From NCBI GenBank assembly GCA_003599275.1, contig QZJG01000052.1, forward strand, positions 1 through 42,076: a stretch of 42,076 nt of DNA. The letters run 5' to 3'. Of this stretch, positions 32,489-41,963 are shown in pieces. The DNA comes from Nitrospiraceae bacterium. Its GTDB lineage: Bacteria; Nitrospirota; Thermodesulfovibrionia; UBA6902. Under the pieces are notes generated by a model. It did no database searches. It saw nothing but the letters and a program-made list of their open reading frames with translations, and was not told where the DNA came from. A program made the translations under genes and the position numbers. The first letter of the stretch is position 1; every line of letters starts with the position of its first letter.

Positions 32489-35400
32489 ATGCCTAACGAG
32501 CTGATCCAAACGATAATCAGTGACGATGAAGCCCTCCGCAACCGCTCAATCAACTCTCTGCTGCAGGGCAAAGGCAATGATGAACTCATGAAGCTTGCCG
32601 AAGGACTTGAGACCTTCAGGAAATCCTCGAACAACCTCTATCATAAGGTCAGGGCATCATTATTTCTCTTTGTAATTTACGGGCATTATCTCCAATCAGG
32701 TAAAGAAACACTTCAGTTCGGTAAAATTCCTTTTGAAGGCGTAAAAGCGGCATTTGGAAGGGATTTCGAGGGGGCCGTAAGCAATTATCTTTCAGAAATC
32801 AAAAACAGCGGCGGCTGTAACAGCGCGTTATTCAGCGCGTTATCAGAAGCATACTACAGCCTGTCATTCAGACACCTCCTCGATCAGGTCAAATTGTCCA
32901 TCAGTCATTGCAGGGGAAACCATCTCCTTTTCAATATCAACGGGCTTGATGATTATCCATATTCTGTTTCGGGAGAATTAACAACTCCTGATGCGGATAC
33001 GGGCATATATCCCATAGGAATGGATACATCTCCGGTAAGACTCGATCCTTCGCACAGCGGCTGGTCCGACATATTTTTTCTCGGAATGGATTTTCCCGAA
33101 GGCGCACGTGTCGTGAATCTTTCTGTAAATCTGAGAATTCGCGGAAACGATGGACCGATACTCCCCCCATGCGAATGCTATACCCGTTTTATAGAAGAAC
33201 CTGTTATTTATCTGAAATCAATTGACCTCAAATCATCAAAAAAGATTTACACCCTTCGTGAACTCTTTAATTTCGGAAACGATTACCTGTCGCTTCTGAA
33301 AGCCGGGGTCGCAGCATCGGGGATTGTTCCACCGTGCTTTGAGAACAGGGACATAGCATTGAAAGATATTTTGCACAAACTGTTAGGCAAACCCGGCGGA
33401 ATAGAGATAGTGACAAAGGTCAACGGGATCCCCAAAGGGTCGCGCCTGGCCGTAAGCACAACGCTTTTGTCGACGATCATAACGCGACTGATGCGGTTCA
33501 GCGGTCAGATAAAGGACCAGACCGGCACATTGACCGATGAAGAAAAAAGGACTGTGGCATCACGCGCAATATTGGGTGAATGGCTCGGCGGTTCAGGAGG
33601 AGGCTGGCAGGACTCGGGAGGACTGTGGCCCGGTATAAAAGTAATTACCGGGAAAACTGCCTGTGCCGGCGATCCTGAATTCGGCGTAAGCAGAGGATGC
33701 CTGCTGCCTGAGCATAGTGTATTTTCAGAGAGTGACTTGTCCGAAGGGGGGGAACAGAAAATACTCGATTCTATGGTCCTGGTGCACGGCGGTATTTCAC
33801 AGGACGTCGGGCCTGTCCTTGAAATGGTGACGGAAAAATATCTCCTCAAATACGAAAAAGAATGGAAGGCACGGCTGAAGGGAATTCAGTTGTTCGACAA
33901 AATCGTTGAAGCATTGAAAACCGGCGACATGAAAGAGTTAGGCAGATTGACGACGGAGGACTGGGAAGAGGCGATCCAAAAAGTTATTCCCTGGGTCAAT
34001 AACGCCTTTACAGAAGATCTGATCAAAATGGCAAGAGACGAGTACGGGTCCGGCTACTGGGGGTTTTTAATGTTAGGCGGCATGTCGGGCGGCGGCATGG
34101 CGTTCATTGTGGATCCGGAGATCAGGGACAATTTCAAAAGCAGGATTGCAATGATTATGAATGAGCTGAAACAAAAATACGGCCATTCCCTGCCCTTCAT
34201 CATTGATCCGGTTGTGTATGATTTCGAGATCAACCATGAAGGTATTGTCGCAAAGTTGTTTAAGGGGAAAGAGGCAAAAATGCCGTCTATAGATGAGATT
34301 CCATCAATGTCATTGATAGAAGCATCAGCGACGAAGCAATCACTGAACAAAGAGATTGCCGCGCACCCTTCCGGTGCCCGCAATGACAAAAATGCGTTAT
34401 CAGATGAAAACAAAATCAAGACCCGATACGGTTTTGACACGAGATCGCATGAACACATGAAAGCCCTCCTGAAAAACAATGATATAGGTCTTGCTAAAAA
34501 CCGCCTTCCTTTGACAACGAGAATAGAGGATGTTGAATATGATGAAATTCCTCATTTTGAGGAAGAAGATTATCTTACCGCTCCTTCAACTCAGGCAGCA
34601 CGTTATGCACTGTATGAAACAGGCGCCGGCGCCCTCAGCAACAACGAAATCGCCGTCGTCACTTTTGCGGGAGGCATGGGCAGCAGATGGTCGAGCGGCG
34701 CTGCCGTCGTGAAGCCGGTCAATCCCTTTGTCAGGATGAACGGAAAGTACAGGACCTTCATCGAAATGCATCTCGCAAAAAGCAGAAAGACGGGACTTTT
34801 ATTTGGGCATCATGTGCAGCATGCCTTCACAACAAGTTATCTGACACATGACGTAATCGCCGGATATCTTGAAAAATATGCTCGTTTCAACTATAAAGGC
34901 AGGACCTATCTTTCCCTGGGAAAATCCATAGCACACAGAGTTTACCCTATGGAGAGGGATTTACGTTTTTACTGGGAGGAGCAGTTGCGGCAAAAAATGG
35001 ACGAGAATGTTCAGAAGGTGCAGGATGATGCGCACAGGGCATTGATTGAATGGGCCAAAGCAAAAGGAGAGGGCGAAGATTATTGTGAGAACAAACCCAT
35101 TTTAAGATTCAACCCCCCCGGACACTGGCATGAAATACCCAATCTTATAAAATCCGGCATACTTGCGCGGATGCTGAAAGACAACCCGCATTTAAAGTAT
35201 CTGCTCTGCCACAATATCGATACAATGGGTGCATATATTGAGCCGGCAATTCTCGGTCTTCATATCAATACACAGGCGCGCATGACATTTGAAGTAACGC
35301 CGAGGCGTATAGAAGACAAAGGCGGCGGGCTTGCCAGGGTTGACGGGTATGTCAGGCTTGTCGAGGGGATGGCCCTCCCCCGTGAAGAAGACGAATACAA

Positions 35401-35791
35401 TCTAAGCCATTACAATACCAATACCTGCTGGATATCCGTTGATTCCCTGCTTGATTACTTCGGACTCGGAAGGGGTTTAATTATAGAGGCTGCGGACGAC
35501 CATGGCAAACAAAATGTTATATACGACGCAATATATAAAATCGAGAAAACGATGCCTGCGTATGTCACACTAAAGGAAGTAAAATATGTATGGGGAAGCG
35601 GACAGGAAGATACATATCCCGTCGTCCAGTTTGAAAAACTGTGGGGCGACATGACAGGGCTGAAGGACCTGAGAGCAGGTTATATATCGGTTTCGAGATT
35701 CAGAGGGCAGCAATTAAAGGCGCCTGCTCTGCTTGACAGATGGGTCACTGACGGATCGTTTGATTACGTGAGGGACAAATGCAGTTTTTAG
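32489..35791 (+). CDS. Fusion of a GHMP sugar kinase-like and a UTP-sugar pyrophosphorylase-like domain
   Basis: A 1100-residue protein. Residues about 150-580 are fucokinase-like GHMP kinase: DIFFLGMDFPEGARVVNLSV, then PKGSRLAVSTTLLSTII (motif 2), GGSGGGWQDSGGLWPG (367-382) and LMLGGMSGGGMAF (527-539). Residues about 640-1100 resemble UDP-glucose/UDP-GlcNAc pyrophosphorylase: FAGGMGSRWSS (726-736), KPVNPFVRMNGK, and NTNTCWIS. Such proteins would phosphorylate a sugar and then attach a nucleotide. FKP-type enzymes have the two activities in the opposite order. The true substrate is unknown. The N-terminal 140 residues are not recognised. There is no Shine-Dalgarno. DUF362 follows 8 nt downstream. 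Confidence 0.8.
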   Translation: MPNELIQTIISDDEALRNRSINSLLQGKGNDELMKLAEGLETFRKSSNNLYHKVRASLFLFVIYGHYLQSGKETLQFGKIPFEGVKAAFGRDFEGAVSNYLSEIKNSGGCNSALFSALSEAYYSLSFRHLLDQVKLSISHCRGNHLLFNINGLDDYPYSVSGELTTPDADTGIYPIGMDTSPVRLDPSHSGWSDIFFLGMDFPEGARVVNLSVNLRIRGNDGPILPPCECYTRFIEEPVIYLKSIDLKSSKKIYTLRELFNFGNDYLSLLKAGVAASGIVPPCFENRDIALKDILHKLLGKPGGIEIVTKVNGIPKGSRLAVSTTLLSTIITRLMRFSGQIKDQTGTLTDEEKRTVASRAILGEWLGGSGGGWQDSGGLWPGIKVITGKTACAGDPEFGVSRGCLLPEHSVFSESDLSEGGEQKILDSMVLVHGGISQDVGPVLEMVTEKYLLKYEKEWKARLKGIQLFDKIVEALKTGDMKELGRLTTEDWEEAIQKVIPWVNNAFTEDLIKMARDEYGSGYWGFLMLGGMSGGGMAFIVDPEIRDNFKSRIAMIMNELKQKYGHSLPFIIDPVVYDFEINHEGIVAKLFKGKEAKMPSIDEIPSMSLIEASATKQSLNKEIAAHPSGARNDKNALSDENKIKTRYGFDTRSHEHMKALLKNNDIGLAKNRLPLTTRIEDVEYDEIPHFEEEDYLTAPSTQAARYALYETGAGALSNNEIAVVTFAGGMGSRWSSGAAVVKPVNPFVRMNGKYRTFIEMHLAKSRKTGLLFGHHVQHAFTTSYLTHDVIAGYLEKYARFNYKGRTYLSLGKSIAHRVYPMERDLRFYWEEQLRQKMDENVQKVQDDAHRALIEWAKAKGEGEDYCENKPILRFNPPGHWHEIPNLIKSGILARMLKDNPHLKYLLCHNIDTMGAYIEPAILGLHINTQARMTFEVTPRRIEDKGGGLARVDGYVRLVEGMALPREEDEYNLSHYNTNTCWISVDSLLDYFGLGRGLIIEAADDHGKQNVIYDAIYKIEKTMPAYVTLKEVKYVWGSGQEDTYPVVQFEKLWGDMTGLKDLRAGYISVSRFRGQQLKAPALLDRWVTDGSFDYVRDKCSF

Positions 35792-35799
35792 GGGGTAAC

Positions 35800-36831
35800 A
35801 TGAATCAAAATAAAAAGGTGGCATTAATCAGGGGGGACAACAGGAAAGAAAATATCAGAAGGTGCCTCGAACTGGTCAGGGAAGACCTTGCTCCTGTAAA
35901 GAAGGCAAAGAATATTCTGGTCAAGCCCAATCTCGTTGCTCTCAAGCCGGACTTTGCCAATACACACGTCGAAGCGATTGAGGCGGTCATTGAGTTTATC
36001 AGAATGCTCGCGCCCGATACCCCGATTACTGTCGGCGAAAGCTCCGCCTCAGCCTTTTACAGGGGACTGCCCACGACAAAGGTGTTTGAAGATTATGACT
36101 ATTACCGGCTTGTGAAAAAATACTGCAATGTCTCCTTGACCGATTTCGACGACGACAAAGAAGTCCTGCACAGCCCTATTCTCTCAGTTGTCGGCGACAC
36201 GCATCTGAGAATTACGAAACGCGCGCAGGAGTTCGACTACAAAATTTCACTTGCGATACCCAAAACACACAATTTCGCGATCGCAACCTTCGGTATAAAA
36301 AACATGGCGGGACTGGTATTAAGACAGGACATGGCAATGATACACGGAATGAAGGGCGGGGTCGAAGTTGACGCCCCGAAGACACTCCTTGACAGGCTGC
36401 CTCCCGGAACGGTGTCAAAGGCAAGAAGGAAACTCCCTCCGTGGCTTATAAATTTTCTCTTCAGGCAATATCCCGCCTACCGCAAAAGCGTTAAGATGAT
36501 ACACAGGAATATTGCGGAATTAGCAACAAGGACATGGCCCGACCTGGTAATCCTTGACGGTTTTGTGTGCATGGAAAACAACGGCCCTGTGGATGGGACC
36601 CCTGTTGACATGAAAATAGCGGTCGCCTCCGCCGATCCTGTAAAGGCTGACGGCGTTGCAGCGCGTGCAATAGGATTCGAGCCTCAGGAAATCGGTTATC
36701 TGTACTATTTGCAGAATGAAGAGCGCAGAGGAGAATATTCTCTCGAAGGTCTTGTCGGCGACGATTTAAATCAGGTGAAGAAAAAATTCAAACGCCACGG
36801 AACGTATGATATCCAGTGCCAGTGGAAATAA
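35800..36831 (+). CDS. DUF362-family protein
   Basis: A 343-residue protein of the DUF362 type: KKVALIRGDNRKENIRRCLELV, ILVKPNLVALKP, then PITVGESSASAFYRGLPT, IPKTHNFAIATFGIKNMAGLV and ADPVKADGVAARAIGFEP. There is no ferredoxin CxxCxxC extension, which some DUF362 proteins carry. Function is unknown. The start at 35800 is chosen because AGGGGGTAAC precedes it; the ATG at 35779 lies inside the upstream gene. The operon position between the sugar kinase/nucleotidyltransferase and a methyltransferase suggests a shared pathway. Confidence 0.88.
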   Translation: MNQNKKVALIRGDNRKENIRRCLELVREDLAPVKKAKNILVKPNLVALKPDFANTHVEAIEAVIEFIRMLAPDTPITVGESSASAFYRGLPTTKVFEDYDYYRLVKKYCNVSLTDFDDDKEVLHSPILSVVGDTHLRITKRAQEFDYKISLAIPKTHNFAIATFGIKNMAGLVLRQDMAMIHGMKGGVEVDAPKTLLDRLPPGTVSKARRKLPPWLINFLFRQYPAYRKSVKMIHRNIAELATRTWPDLVILDGFVCMENNGPVDGTPVDMKIAVASADPVKADGVAARAIGFEPQEIGYLYYLQNEERRGEYSLEGLVGDDLNQVKKKFKRHGTYDIQCQWK

Positions 36832-36842
36832 ATGAATCTCCG

Positions 36843-37508
36843 ATGAAACGCATTCCGGAACCTGATTTAATGGATGACGTTGTGCAGGCAAAGGCCTATG
36901 CGGAAGCCGACTTTTCGGAGCCTCATGAGGCCTTTGTCAATCACTTTAAGCTGCGCTACCCTGATTTCATGAGCGGCGAAGTCCTGGACTTAGGGTGCGG
37001 CACGTGCGACGTTATCATGCGTTTCGCGCGTGTCTTCCCTCAGGCGACGATATTGGGCGTCGACGGCGCAAGGGCGATGCTTGACATCGGAATGCAGGAA
37101 GTAAACAGAAAAGGTCTTGTGCGCCGGATCAAATTGAAAAAATGCAAGCTGCCCTGTCCGGAATTATCAGGAATGAGATTTGATGCGGTGATCTCCAACA
37201 GTCTTCTGCATCATCTTGCCGATCCGCTTGTGTTGTGGCATACAGTCAGCAAATACGCAAAACCGGACGCCCCGATTTTTATTATGGACTTGTTGCGTCC
37301 AAATACTGTAGAATTGGCGAAGGGCTTTGTACAACAATACGCTGCCGATGCCGCACCTGATCTTCAGAATGATTATTACAACTCCCTTCTGGCAGCTTAC
37401 AGAGTGGAAGAAATCCGTCAGCAGCTCGACATAACAGGTTTCAGATATCTGAACGTAGAGGTCGTCAGCGACCGGCATGTATTGATCTGGGGAAAAAACC
37501 GTGAATAA
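36843..37508 (+). CDS. Class I SAM-dependent methyltransferase
   Basis: A 221-residue methyltransferase. Motif I is VLDLGCGTCDVIMRFARVFP, followed by the acidic D of ILGVDGARAMLDIGM and a later ISNSLLHHLADP segment. The substrate is unknown. The ATG at 36843 is 11 nt after the DUF362 stop; an in-frame GTG at 36816 would overlap the upstream gene, and neither has a clear ribosome-binding site. It overlaps the inositol phosphatase gene by 8 nt, so the two are translated together. Confidence 0.9.
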   Translation: MKRIPEPDLMDDVVQAKAYAEADFSEPHEAFVNHFKLRYPDFMSGEVLDLGCGTCDVIMRFARVFPQATILGVDGARAMLDIGMQEVNRKGLVRRIKLKKCKLPCPELSGMRFDAVISNSLLHHLADPLVLWHTVSKYAKPDAPIFIMDLLRPNTVELAKGFVQQYAADAAPDLQNDYYNSLLAAYRVEEIRQQLDITGFRYLNVEVVSDRHVLIWGKNRE

Positions 37509-38313
37509 CGAAAAGAGCGAATTTTTAGGGACCGCATTCAGGGCCGCTATGCTTGCCGGTGATATCATATTAAGCAAACTCGGCAAACTCTCCCGTGAGA
37601 ATATAGACGTTAAGCAGGCGTCTGATTTCGTTACATCCGTTGACAGGGAATCGGAGCTGATCATAATAGAAACGATACGGAAAAAATTCCCCGGTCACCG
37701 TTTTCTTGCGGAAGAGTCTCTCAGGGAAGTTGAAGACGCGAATTACCGCTGGATAATCGACCCTCTTGACGGCACAACGAATTACATCCACGGATATCCG
37801 GTTTTCTCTTTGTCCATTGCGCTTGAATTTAACGGAGAAATTATACTCGGCGTCATCTTTGATCCTCTAAGTGATGAAATATTTACGGCAGAAACCGGCA
37901 AGGGGGCCTTTCTGAACGGAAAGCCCGTAAGAATCTCTACTCTCACTGATTTGACCGACAGCCTGCTGGCGACCGGTTTTCCATTCCGCAAAAGAGATTT
38001 AATTGACCCTTATCTGAAGCTTTTCAAAAACATATTCAACCGGGTCAGCGACATCCGGCGGGCCGGATCAGCCGCGCTCGACCTGGCTTATGTCGCATCA
38101 GGAAGATGCGAAGGATTTTTTGAAATAGGCCTCGGGCCATGGGACATAGCAGCAGGCAGCCTGCTTATTAAGGAAGCGGGAGGTATAGTGACCGATTTTG
38201 GGGGAGGAAATGACTTTCTCCTGACAGGCAACATAGTCGCCGCTGCACCTGCTATTCATGGAGAGATACTTAAAGAAGTAAAAGCAGTCTTTCAGGGAGC
38301 AATAGACCGGTAG
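37501..38313 (+). CDS. Inositol monophosphatase family protein
   Basis: A 270-residue IMPase-family enzyme. Key metal motifs are AEES, then WIIDPLDGTTNYIHGYP (the two-metal site DPLDGT) and GPWDIAAGSLLIKEAGG near the end. Members dephosphorylate inositol-1-phosphate, fructose-1,6-bisphosphate or related sugars. GTG at 37501 is used as the start, with GGGG about 8 nt upstream. It is the last gene of the 32489-38313 operon, which makes a sugar or inositol phosphate substrate likely. Confidence 0.93.
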   Translation: MNNEKSEFLGTAFRAAMLAGDIILSKLGKLSRENIDVKQASDFVTSVDRESELIIIETIRKKFPGHRFLAEESLREVEDANYRWIIDPLDGTTNYIHGYPVFSLSIALEFNGEIILGVIFDPLSDEIFTAETGKGAFLNGKPVRISTLTDLTDSLLATGFPFRKRDLIDPYLKLFKNIFNRVSDIRRAGSAALDLAYVASGRCEGFFEIGLGPWDIAAGSLLIKEAGGIVTDFGGGNDFLLTGNIVAAAPAIHGEILKEVKAVFQGAIDR

Positions 38314-38332
38314 CCGTCAAAGCAACCTCGGG

Positions 38333-38650
38333 TCAGTTCAGGTGCTTTAAAATTTCCTTGTATGTCAGCGGCGGGTCTATGATCTTCATGCCTACGAGCA
38401 ATGTCTTGTCTTCAGGGGAAGTTTCCAGGAACCACATCAGCTCACAATTTAAATTCAATGTTTCACCCGTTGGGGCCTGAAAATTAATATTGACCAGCTT
38501 GCTTGGTATAAGGTCTCCCGACGCCTTGATAAAAGAGGTAATAAAATATTCCAGGCCGTCTTCAGACACGCTTTCAATGGTCCCGTCGAATATCCTGCCG
38601 CCCGATACTACCTTTGCGTTCAGAGGTGCTTTGTTAGAATTTTTTTCCAT
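38333..38650 (-). CDS. PilZ-like small protein
   Basis: A 105-residue beta-rich protein. The GRIFDGTIESVSEDGLEYFI stretch matches the second part of PilZ domains ([D/N]xSxxG-like), and a C-terminal LMWFLETSPEDKTLLVGMKI strand pair is also typical. The N-terminal RxxxR c-di-GMP binding arginines are not visible, so ligand binding is doubtful. The ATG at 38650 is chosen; a TTG two codons earlier is possible. No Shine-Dalgarno is seen. It converges on the IMPase gene with 19 nt between the stops. Confidence 0.6.
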   Translation of the reverse strand: MEKNSNKAPLNAKVVSGGRIFDGTIESVSEDGLEYFITSFIKASGDLIPSKLVNINFQAPTGETLNLNCELMWFLETSPEDKTLLVGMKIIDPPLTYKEILKHLN

Positions 38651-38656
38651 AACCAA

Positions 38657-38997
38657 GCCAAAAACCTGCCAGGGTCTTAATAATTATGATCAAAAAATTA
38701 CTTCTGCAACACTCACAAATACCTTTTGCGAGAAGACTTGCAAATTTTATGCCCCATTTTTCTTAAGTTGAATGCATTTTAATTTCAAAGGGTTATCTAA
38801 CTCAATAAAAAAGAGTAAATTGAGAAATGTAATATATTTCGACTCTTAGACTGCCGGGAAAATAAATAATGTAAATTTTTCCGACTTGACAGGCCTTGCT
38901 GCCTGTATTTCTTTCACCCCTGCAAAAGGGCAGTGGACTTTGTTTGATATAATGAGGTTATTAACCTTTTATCTGTTTCACTGCTGTCTGAAATACT
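38657..38997 (+). promoter_or_regulatory. 341-nt intergenic region with an extended -10 for the histidine kinase
   Basis: AT-rich, noncoding. An extended -10, TGATATAAT (38945-38953), would start transcription about 38 nt before the kinase ATG. No matching -35 is seen. An ACAGGC/GCCTGT inverted repeat (38889-38894 and 38901-38906) overlaps a TTGACA at 38886, but that TTGACA has no -10 at proper spacing. I see nothing coding in the region. Confidence 0.45.
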
Positions 38998-40899
38998 ATG
39001 AGAAAAATTTTTGAGCCGGCCGTCAGATTGATGGACCGTCTGGGGTACCCCCGGAAGTTTGCCCTGATGGCAATTGTAATCTCACTGCCGGTCCTTGCCT
39101 TTTTATTTCTGCTGATAAGTGAAATAAACAGAGATGTGTCTTTCGCAAAAAAGGAGCGTCTCGGGGTAAGGTTCAACCATGCGGTCATGAAATTTTTTCA
39201 GGACCTTCAGCAGCACCGCGGAATGGCAGCCGCCTTTATTGAGGGTGACGCCTCATTCAGGGAAAAAATCCTGGAAAGACAGTCTCACATTGCAAACGAC
39301 ATCAGGGCCATCGATGCGCTCAATAATGAATACGGGAAGGCAATCGGCATCACAGGGGAATGGAGCTTAATAAAGGAAAAATGGGACGCCCTCGGAGCAC
39401 GGGTATTCAGTATGCTCAGCGCCAGAGAAAGCTTTGATATGCATACGGAGTTAATCAATGATACCCTTTCATTGATGGTCCGCATTGCCGACATATCAAA
39501 TCTGACGCTTGACCCTGAAATTGACAGCTTTTACCTGATGGATACGGTAGTGAATAAACTTCCGGCGGCTGCCGAATATGCGGGACAGCTCAGGGGTCTG
39601 GGAATGAGCGTAATTATGCTGCCGGGAGACATCACAACCGGGGAAAAAACCCATCTGATCGTTCTGTCAGGCCTGTGTAAATCCGCAGTGGTAAAAATAA
39701 CCGAAAGCATGGAGAAAGTCTTCAGAACGAATCCGGGACTTAAACAGATGATTGAAACACATCTTACGCATAATAACGCTTCCATCTACCACGCACTTGA
39801 GATACTCGAAAGCCGTGTCATCAATCCGGCGAAAGCCCATATCGGTCCCGAAGAGTATTTCGATGTTTTTACCAAAGCCGGCAACTCAATCTTTACACTC
39901 CACCTGTCTGTATCAGCCGCCCTTGAGGGGGTCCTGCAAAACCGCATTGACGGCCTGACGGGCAAAAGAAGTCTTATCGGAGCGTTTGCCGCGTTGATGC
40001 TTCTGATCATGGCTTATCTTTTTGCAGGCAGTTATTTGTCGGTAATGGATTCCCTGTCAAATCTTATGAATGCGTTAAAGCGTATGGGAAGCGGGGAGAT
40101 GAATACAGTGGTTTCGCTCAAGACCAGAGACGAGATGAAACTTGTGGCCGACAGCTTCAACGAGATGGCGAAGAAACTGACCGGGGTCATGGAAGAATTG
40201 AAGCGTTCAAATGAAGAGCTTGAGCACTTCGCCTATCTGGCCTCGCACGACCTCAAGACCCCGCTCCTCACCGTGGGAAGCAACCTGAAACTATTTCACA
40301 GAAGGTACGCAGAGAAGCTTAATGAGGAAGCCGACCGGTTTATTGCCGATGCGATAAAAAGTACGATAAGAATGGAAAAGCTTATCAGTGACATACTCGC
40401 GTACTCGCGCGTTGGGACACATGGAAACCCCTTCGGTCCGGTCGATTGTTCCGAAGCGTTGAGTATCTCTCTCGAAAATCTGAAGATCGATGTCGAACGA
40501 AGCGGCGCGGAAATTACTCACGACAGCCTGCCCGCAGCAACCGGCGACCCTGTTCAGCTCGTCCAGTTATTTCAGAACCTGATAGGGAACGCCCTCAAGT
40601 TCCGGGGTGAAGAAAAACCGCATATTCATCTGTCTGCCGAAAGAAAGGGAAAGGAATGGGTCTTTTCCGTCCGTGACAACGGTATCGGCATTCCTGAGGA
40701 ACAGACCAAAAAAGTTTTTGAGATCTTTCATCGTTATCATGGTGAAAAATATCCGGGCACCGGCATCGGTCTGGCAACCTGCAAGAAGATCGTGGAGCGA
40801 CATGGAGGACGCATCTGGGTCGAGTCGGAGCCGGGCAGAGGATCGACATTCTACTTCACGCTTCCGGCGACAGACAAACGGAACGGCGAGGCTGCATGA
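38998..40899 (+). CDS. Membrane sensor histidine kinase with NIT-like sensor
   Basis: A 633-residue kinase. A first transmembrane helix (about 22-42) is followed by a periplasmic helical domain (about 45-325) resembling nitrate/nitrite-sensing (NIT) domains: FFQDLQQHRGMAAAF and NLTLDPEIDSFYLMD. Then come the second helix (about 326-348), a HAMP linker, a HisKA helix with the phosphorylated H417 (FAYLASHDLKTP), and the ATP-binding domain (N box QNLIGNALKF, G1 RDNGIGIP, G2 GTGIGLATCKKIV). No cognate response regulator gene is adjacent. The ligand is unknown. No Shine-Dalgarno precedes the ATG. Confidence 0.93.
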   Translation: MRKIFEPAVRLMDRLGYPRKFALMAIVISLPVLAFLFLLISEINRDVSFAKKERLGVRFNHAVMKFFQDLQQHRGMAAAFIEGDASFREKILERQSHIANDIRAIDALNNEYGKAIGITGEWSLIKEKWDALGARVFSMLSARESFDMHTELINDTLSLMVRIADISNLTLDPEIDSFYLMDTVVNKLPAAAEYAGQLRGLGMSVIMLPGDITTGEKTHLIVLSGLCKSAVVKITESMEKVFRTNPGLKQMIETHLTHNNASIYHALEILESRVINPAKAHIGPEEYFDVFTKAGNSIFTLHLSVSAALEGVLQNRIDGLTGKRSLIGAFAALMLLIMAYLFAGSYLSVMDSLSNLMNALKRMGSGEMNTVVSLKTRDEMKLVADSFNEMAKKLTGVMEELKRSNEELEHFAYLASHDLKTPLLTVGSNLKLFHRRYAEKLNEEADRFIADAIKSTIRMEKLISDILAYSRVGTHGNPFGPVDCSEALSISLENLKIDVERSGAEITHDSLPAATGDPVQLVQLFQNLIGNALKFRGEEKPHIHLSAERKGKEWVFSVRDNGIGIPEEQTKKVFEIFHRYHGEKYPGTGIGLATCKKIVERHGGRIWVESEPGRGSTFYFTLPATDKRNGEAA

Positions 40900-40942
40900 T
40901 GAGGCATAAGCCTTCAGTTATGGGTGCAATACTGCCGAAGTT

Positions 40943-41009
40943 GTCATTCCCGCAAGCGAAGCGCGTCGGGAATCCTCTATGAAGAAGATTCCGGACAAGC
41001 CGGAATGAC
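40943..41009. repeat. Palindromic repeat (GTCATTCCC...GGGAATC / GATTCCGG...CCGGAATGAC)
   Basis: Two nested hairpins in the 247-nt gap: GTCATTCCCG...CGGGAATC and GATTCCGGACAAGCCGGAATGAC. The outer arms TGCCG/CGGCA extend the symmetry. The second half is nearly the repeat at 11943-11992, and the GTCATT/AATGAC ends recall the element at 11674. Noncoding. Confidence 0.65.
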
Positions 41010-41146
41010 GGCAACCCCCCCCAGTAACTGAGCGGTTACGATGAGGCAACAATTTTTATTGCAACCTGTATTTTGATTATGTATCATATCTCATGCTTGC
41101 AAACCGAAACAATTTGTGATATATCTTTTTTACACGGGGAGCGTTT

Positions 41147-41539
41147 ATGCCAGAGACAAATTTTTTATGGGGTATTATTGCAGGTGCGGTAATCGTATTG
41201 ACAGCATTCCTTGTTCCTGCCGTTTTGCAGATTACAAAAACTGCAAAGGCCGCTGAGAATTTAATCAGGACCACGCAGGAATCATTAACCCCTCTCATCG
41301 TAAAGCTCCATGAAACAGTGGACAAAACAAACCAGATCGCCTCACAACTGAACGAATCAATCGGCAATGTTCAGAAATTAACAAAGGCGGCAGGTGAGAC
41401 AGGGGCCGTACTTAGTGATGTGAATGATTTACTCAGAAAGGCCGGAATGTTTTTTTCGGTCACAACATCGAGCTTCGGCAGCGGCATAAAAACTGCCCTG
41501 GGCGTTCTTGCGCAGGGGCTTATAAAAAAAGGAGGATAA
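41147..41539 (+). CDS. DUF948-like membrane-anchored protein
   Basis: A 130-residue protein with a single N-terminal transmembrane helix (WGIIAGAVIVLTAFLVPAVL) and a long helical, probably coiled-coil, cytoplasmic part (about residues 30-100). GGGAG lies 5 nt before the ATG. DUF948 proteins frequently stand next to YtxH proteins, as here (2-nt spacing). They are thought to act in envelope stress, but the molecular role is unknown. Confidence 0.8.
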   Translation: MPETNFLWGIIAGAVIVLTAFLVPAVLQITKTAKAAENLIRTTQESLTPLIVKLHETVDKTNQIASQLNESIGNVQKLTKAAGETGAVLSDVNDLLRKAGMFFSVTTSSFGSGIKTALGVLAQGLIKKGG

Positions 41540-41541
41540 AA

Positions 41542-41853
41542 ATGAACGACGATAGAGGATTTTCAGCAGGCAGCGTTCTTCTTGCTTTTGTACTGGGAGG
41601 TATCGTTGGGGCGGGGGTGGCTTTACTTACGGCGCCGCAGTCGGGAAGAGAGACACGGGAGAAGCTGAAAGAGCTTGCCGACGAAACAAGAAAAAAGGCT
41701 TCCGAATACGCCGGGCAGGCAAAGGACACATTCAGCCATGCCATTGAGAGCGGCAAACATTACGTTGAAGAGAAAAAGTCATTGATCTCTACGGCCATTG
41801 ACGCCGGCAAAGAGGCCTTCGAAAAAGAGAAGGAAAAATTGTCGAAAGGATAA
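41542..41853 (+). CDS. YtxH-domain protein
   Basis: A 103-residue protein. The glycine-rich transmembrane segment VLLAFVLGGIVGAGVALL followed by TAPQSGRETREKLKELA is the signature of the YtxH (gas-vesicle-related GvpP-like) family. The C-terminal half is a lysine/glutamate-rich helix with repeats (EKKS, KEAFEKEKEK). It lies 2 nt after the DUF948 gene. Function in the family is unclear, with links to stress. Confidence 0.88.
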   Translation: MNDDRGFSAGSVLLAFVLGGIVGAGVALLTAPQSGRETREKLKELADETRKKASEYAGQAKDTFSHAIESGKHYVEEKKSLISTAIDAGKEAFEKEKEKLSKG

Positions 41854-41963
41854 TTCGAAACGCTGACAATGACATCCATCGATGACAGAAAAGGGCCTGA
41901 CAAGACCGAGGGTAAAGTAAAATCAGTAAGGCAAGTCTGTGAAGAAATAAGGTAAGCGCCCTG

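Noticed and set aside
41869-41955. 28-codon frame between the YtxH gene and the BadF-like gene
   Set aside because: It is too short, with no clear ribosome-binding site or conserved pattern; it is noted only as intergenic.
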